From positions 1 to 15,252 of the forward strand of contig SCVI01000060.1 of the NCBI GenBank assembly GCA_004296925.1: 15,252 bases of DNA, in the 5' to 3' direction. The notes under the pieces were generated by a model. It made no database searches and had not been told where the DNA came from. It worked only from the letters and a program-made list of their open reading frames with translations. Source of the DNA: Patescibacteria group bacterium. Lineage in GTDB: Bacteria; Patescibacteriota; Minisyncoccia; Phycocordibacterales; Phycocordibacteraceae. The translations under genes were made by a program, and so were the position numbers. How positions within the stretch are numbered: the stretch's first letter is position 1; the number at the start of each line of letters is the position of its first letter. Below, in pieces: positions 12,788 to 15,252 of this stretch.

Positions 12788-13249
12788 CTATTTAAGATAC
12801 GCCATTTCAAGTGCCGTTTCAGCACACTCAGCGCCTTTATTTGTTTCCCCTGTTGAGCGTGTTTTAGCTTGTTTAAGATTATTGGTTGTTAGGACTCCAA
12901 ATATCACAGGAATTTTTACTGCAAGCGATAGTTCTGTGAGACCGGTGGCAACTGACTGCGCAATATATACGTCGTGGGAAGTTTCTCCTTTAATAATGCA
13001 CCCAAGAGCGAGAATCGCATCTGGTTTCTTTTTGGTGAGTTTTAGACACGCAAACGGCAATTCAAAACTCCCCGGTACTTCGAGGATCTGTATATTTTCT
13101 TTTTTAACTCCAGCGTCTTTCAAGGTTTTGAGCGCCCCTTCTAAAAGAGAGGAAGTAATATCTGTATTAAATTTAGATACCGCTATCCCAAATGACAAGC
13201 TCGAACCATCACGAAGCACTCTTTTTTTTGCGTAGTGTTTTCTTTGCAT
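12788..13249 (-). CDS. ribH: 6,7-dimethyl-8-ribityllumazine synthase
   Basis: The 153-residue enzyme condenses 5-amino-6-ribitylamino-uracil with 3,4-dihydroxy-2-butanone 4-phosphate to lumazine, the penultimate step of riboflavin synthesis. Family marks are FGIAVSKFN (Phe27, Asn28), the helix LLEGALKTLKDAGV, EVPGSFELPFA (57-67), GCIIKGETSHDVYIAQ with the proton-transfer His92, IPVIFGVLTTNNLKQAKTR with Arg131 for the phosphate, and NKGAECAETALEMA. Length is typical. It should assemble into pentamers or a 60-mer cage. The ATG at 13249 gives a 41-base overlap with the end of ribE, so translation is probably coupled. A later GTG start would reduce the overlap and cannot be excluded. Confidence 0.95.
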   Translation of the reverse strand: MQRKHYAKKRVLRDGSSLSFGIAVSKFNTDITSSLLEGALKTLKDAGVKKENIQILEVPGSFELPFACLKLTKKKPDAILALGCIIKGETSHDVYIAQSVATGLTELSLAVKIPVIFGVLTTNNLKQAKTRSTGETNKGAECAETALEMAYLK

Positions 13250-13832
13250 ACGTTTTTAGGGTAGCACGAAGGGCATATCTTGCGAGCATGTCTACCTCGA
13301 TGTTTACTTTAGATCCAGCACGCAATGCGTGTAGGTTTGTTCGTGCAAGTGTTTCTGGAATAAGGGCGAGCGTTATAGAATTACGATCACTTTTTTGAAC
13401 AGTGAGACTCGCGCCGTTTATTGCGACTGAGCCTTGTGGAGCAATATACTTCATAAGTGGCGATGGGATATTCAAGATAAGTACACCGTGGGTGTTTTTT
13501 TTGAACACTTTTACGGTTGCAACTCCATCAACATGACCAGAAATAATATGTCCATCGAGTAGTGTGTTTAAGGTAATTGAATGTTCGAGATTTACTAAAG
13601 CTCCTTTTTTAAATAGTGAAGCGGTAGTGCGAGCGCGCGTTTCAGGCACGTATTGGACTTCAAAAAATTTTGCATTGCAGGAAGACACGGTTGAACAAAT
13701 ACCGTCAATTGAAATACTTTGACCATTTTTTAATTTCCAGTGTTTTGGCTTTGTAATTCGAACCTTATATATATTAGAGCTTAGTGTCGCGTCTAGGACT
13801 ACACCTTTTTCGTTGATGATTCCTCCAAACAT
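13209..13832 (-). CDS. ribE: Riboflavin synthase, alpha-chain type
   Basis: The 207-residue enzyme dismutates two lumazine molecules into riboflavin and 5-amino-6-ribitylamino-uracil. The two tandem lumazine-binding barrels are visible. The first opens MFGGIINEKGVV with SIDGICSTVSSCNAKFFEV and HIISGHVDGVATV (95-107). The second has PQGSVAINGASLTVQ (132-146) and IPETLARTNLHALRAGSKVNIEVDMLARYALR. Residues after about 191 form a Lys-rich tail (KTYAKKTLRKKK), slightly longer than usual and overlapping ribH. Ser replaces the common Leu in G-[IV]-C-L-T-V. The ATG is one base after the TAG of the upstream pgl-like gene, which suggests translational reinitiation. The symbol ribE follows the E. coli/Bacillus synthase naming (also ribC). 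Confidence 0.95.
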   Translation of the reverse strand: MFGGIINEKGVVLDATLSSNIYKVRITKPKHWKLKNGQSISIDGICSTVSSCNAKFFEVQYVPETRARTTASLFKKGALVNLEHSITLNTLLDGHIISGHVDGVATVKVFKKNTHGVLILNIPSPLMKYIAPQGSVAINGASLTVQKSDRNSITLALIPETLARTNLHALRAGSKVNIEVDMLARYALRATLKTYAKKTLRKKKSAS

Positions 13833-13833
13833 A

Positions 13834-14553
13834 CTATTGATGTGTCGTTATTGTAGTGAATAGATGCACGTTTTGCATTTTTCTAAATATTCGCGCAGGA
13901 GTTTCAGCAAGACTACCAGAAACGGCAATCAAACGTTCATAAGCGTTCTGTTTCTCGTTACCGGAAATGTATGTGATGGCGACGTTAACATTGTTTTTTA
14001 AAAATGGCACAGTAACTGTTGCGCGTAGCGGAATTGGGTGTTTGCCTCGCGCGTCATATCCAACAACGTACCGTCGATTGTCTTCAAAAAGTATTTCAAA
14101 CATTCCTGCGTCTTCCGGATACGGCATTATTCCGGACGTATGCCCGTCTGAACCCATACCAAGAGTTGCAATAATGAGTCCTTGTGGATTTTTCTCTTGC
14201 CATAATTTCCACGAGTTCTCCATTTTTAACGCGAGCGCTTCAACGCTCTCTAATCTAGTATTGGTTGCGATTGATTGAGAACCTCTTGCAATGAGTGTTT
14301 TGTAAAACTCAGTTTTTGAGAGTGTAAAGAAGTTGTTTTCTTGTTCGGTCGCTGAGTGGCGTTCGTCGAGTACGCCTACAGTGATATGTGACGTAGTTGT
14401 TGGTATTGATACTTTTGAAAGGAAACTTAACGCCGAACCAGCTGAAAGAAGCAGTAATAGAGAGGTTCCATCTGCTTTGCGGAGCTCTATAGAGAGCTCT
14501 TCAGCTGCTTTTTCTTGCAATAGTTCCTGAGTTAGAGCGTGAGTAATTTTCAT
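13834..14553 (-). CDS. 6-phosphogluconolactonase / NagB-like sugar-phosphate enzyme
   Basis: The 239-residue product matches the Pgl/NagB superfamily. It has LLLSAGSALSFL (34-45, phosphate loop where classic enzymes read SGGSTP), VGVLDERHSATEQENNF (59-75), TLGMGSDGHTSGIMPYPE (130-147, catalytic region), and GYDARGKHPIPLRATVT. GxGSDGHTSGIMP is nearer the 6-phosphogluconolactonase motif than to NagB (DGHIAFNEP), so the best call is hydrolysis of 6-phosphoglucono-lactone in the oxidative pentose phosphate pathway. A related sugar-phosphate activity is possible. The start is placed at 14553, not at upstream in-frame codons, because the preceding 63 residues look unstructured and an extended -10 lies nine bases before 14553. 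It is the first gene of the operon with ribE and ribH. Confidence 0.85.
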   Translation of the reverse strand: MKITHALTQELLQEKAAEELSIELRKADGTSLLLLLSAGSALSFLSKVSIPTTTSHITVGVLDERHSATEQENNFFTLSKTEFYKTLIARGSQSIATNTRLESVEALALKMENSWKLWQEKNPQGLIIATLGMGSDGHTSGIMPYPEDAGMFEILFEDNRRYVVGYDARGKHPIPLRATVTVPFLKNNVNVAITYISGNEKQNAYERLIAVSGSLAETPARIFRKMQNVHLFTTITTHQ

Positions 14554-14562
14554 TCCTGAGGC

Positions 14563-14571
14563 ATCGTACCA
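14563..14571 (-). promoter_or_regulatory. Extended -10 promoter of the pgl-ribE-ribH operon
   Basis: On the minus strand the sequence is TGgTACGAT, fitting TGnTAnnnT, and ends nine bases before the ATG at 14553. It lies back to back with the promoter of the divergent transporter gene, so the two may interfere. Confidence 0.5.
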
Positions 14572-14598
14572 TTTTGTGCTTCGGTATTCAGGGCGTAG

Positions 14599-14604
14599 TA
14601 CACT
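14599..14604 (+). promoter_or_regulatory. -10 box of the EamA transporter gene
   Basis: TACACT ends six bases before the ATG at 14611, the same spacing as at 9084 and 9859. Its expected -35 region falls inside the divergent operon's promoter. Confidence 0.45.
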
Positions 14605-14610
14605 TTCATC

Positions 14611-15252
14611 ATGATTCAAAGACGAGAGCGGATAGGGGAATTTTATATTCTCGTGGCTGGGATTTTGTGGGGACTCTTTCCTGTTATAACGATACTTTCT
14701 TACAACACGCTCTCTCCGCTCGTAGTTCTTGGATGGAGCCAAATTCTGGCCGCAGTTCTTTTTGGTATTGTACTCACTGTTCGAAAGACGTGGAGCGATA
14801 TTGTAAATTTCCGTGCTTTGAAAGATATGCTTTTCGCTACACTTTTTACCGGAATTCTTTTTTATCTTCTTTTCTTTTTTGGACTAATGTATACCACTGC
14901 TGGAAATGCAGGTATTATTGCACTCGCTGAAATATTTTTTAGTTTTTGTTTATTTAATCTTTTGCAAAAAGAATCATTTCCACTTGCACACATATGGGGG
15001 TCTATTGCCATGCTGGTAGGTGCGCTTATTGTGCTCTCTCCCAACATGTCTAGTTTTCGCGGAGGAGATATTCTTATTTTGCTCGCGACGATGGTTGCGC
15101 CGTTTGGAAATTTCTTTCAAAGACGAGCCCGTGCATTGGTTTCGACTGAGAGCGTTTTGTTTGTCCGCTCTCTTGTTGCGGGTTGCGTAGTACTCTTAGT
15201 CGCGTATTTTATTGGAGCTAAACCACTCAACATCCCGTTCTCTGTATCCATC
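14611..15252 (+). CDS. DMT/EamA-family transporter, 3' end beyond the window
   Basis: An open frame of 214 codons runs to the window edge without a stop. It begins MIQRRERIGEFYILVAGILWGLFPV, and the pattern of a first helix with G-x-x-W-G is typical of EamA (drug/metabolite transporter) half domains. At least six hydrophobic helices are visible, including LVVLGWSQILAAVLFGIVL, LFATLFTGILFYLLFFFGLMYT, TAGNAGIIALAEIFFSFCLF, and IWGSIAMLVGALIVLSPN, which closes the first EamA repeat. GGDILILLATMVAPFGNFFQRRA begins the second repeat. The family exports or imports amino acids, nucleotides or other metabolites; the substrate cannot be read from sequence. It is divergent from the riboflavin operon with only 57 bases between start codons, so riboflavin-related transport is a possible but unsupported guess. 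Confidence 0.88.
   Translation, partial: MIQRRERIGEFYILVAGILWGLFPVITILSYNTLSPLVVLGWSQILAAVLFGIVLTVRKTWSDIVNFRALKDMLFATLFTGILFYLLFFFGLMYTTAGNAGIIALAEIFFSFCLFNLLQKESFPLAHIWGSIAMLVGALIVLSPNMSSFRGGDILILLATMVAPFGNFFQRRARALVSTESVLFVRSLVAGCVVLLVAYFIGAKPLNIPFSVSI

Noticed and set aside
14554..14742. N-terminal extension of 63 residues on the pgl-like protein
   Set aside because: The extension is rich in Arg, Asn and Ser with no fold character. It would place the start inside the divergent transporter gene, and the family begins near residue 64.
1..15252. tRNA, rRNA, insertion sequence or phage genes
   Set aside because: I looked for tRNA-like cloverleaf sequence, transposase or integrase motifs and phage structural genes and saw none. 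A covariance-model scan would be more sensitive than reading by eye.

Overview
The window looks like a chromosomal segment of a Candidate Phyla Radiation bacterium (Patescibacteria, probably a Parcubacteria-type lineage). The grounds are a DUF5667-type envelope protein of a kind common in that group, many small single-anchor envelope proteins, short intergenic gaps, almost no Shine-Dalgarno sequences, and a mix of a few recognisable housekeeping genes with many small unknowns. UGA behaves as a normal stop. No rRNA, tRNA, CRISPR array, transposase or phage gene was seen. The taxonomic call is inference from gene content.

Layout. 1-145: the tail of an upstream region with a terminator-like hairpin and a promoter. 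146-1081: secreted DUF5667 protein with an acidic tail. 1082-1708: no gene; about 450 bases are packed with inverted repeats and carry four copies of the octamer gcggagca. 1709-2678: divergent pair, a GFA/CENP-V zinc protein (-) and a GerMN-domain envelope protein (+), with phased heptamers between them. 2746-4626: CPA2 cation/proton antiporter with a TrkA-N domain, then a 41-residue very basic protein ended by a clear intrinsic terminator. 4863-6641: small stress or envelope genes (GlsB/YeaQ-like, YdeI/OmdA-like, an anchored protein of unknown function, a C2H2-like small protein, a four-helix membrane protein). 6727-8906: pyruvate kinase, then a closely spaced L,D-transpeptidase. 9084-10992: NTF2-like anchored protein and an anchored metallopeptidase-like protein. 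10973-12188: an unknown 101-residue protein (-) and a divergent TruB (+). 12329-14553: minus-strand DUF1003 protein plus a compact pgl-like/ribE/ribH operon. 14611-end: DMT/EamA transporter, cut by the window edge.

Two signals are not explained by ordinary gene annotation. First, a family of three perfect loopless palindromes (44, 44 and 46 bp) lies at 4691-4734, 8983-9026 and 9678-9723. Each sits 63-76 bases after the stop codon of a plus-strand gene. The copies differ only by changes that are matched in both arms, so the symmetry itself appears to be maintained. Second, most genes have a -10 or extended -10 box (TGnTAnnnT) about 6-9 bases before the start codon and no ribosome binding site, which points to widespread leaderless transcription. 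This also corrects several start codons.

Functional themes are envelope and stress maintenance (L,D-transpeptidase, GlsB-like, DUF1003, antiporter, several anchored proteins), lower glycolysis (pyruvate kinase), the last two steps of riboflavin synthesis coupled to a sugar-phosphate lactonase-like enzyme, and RNA modification (TruB).
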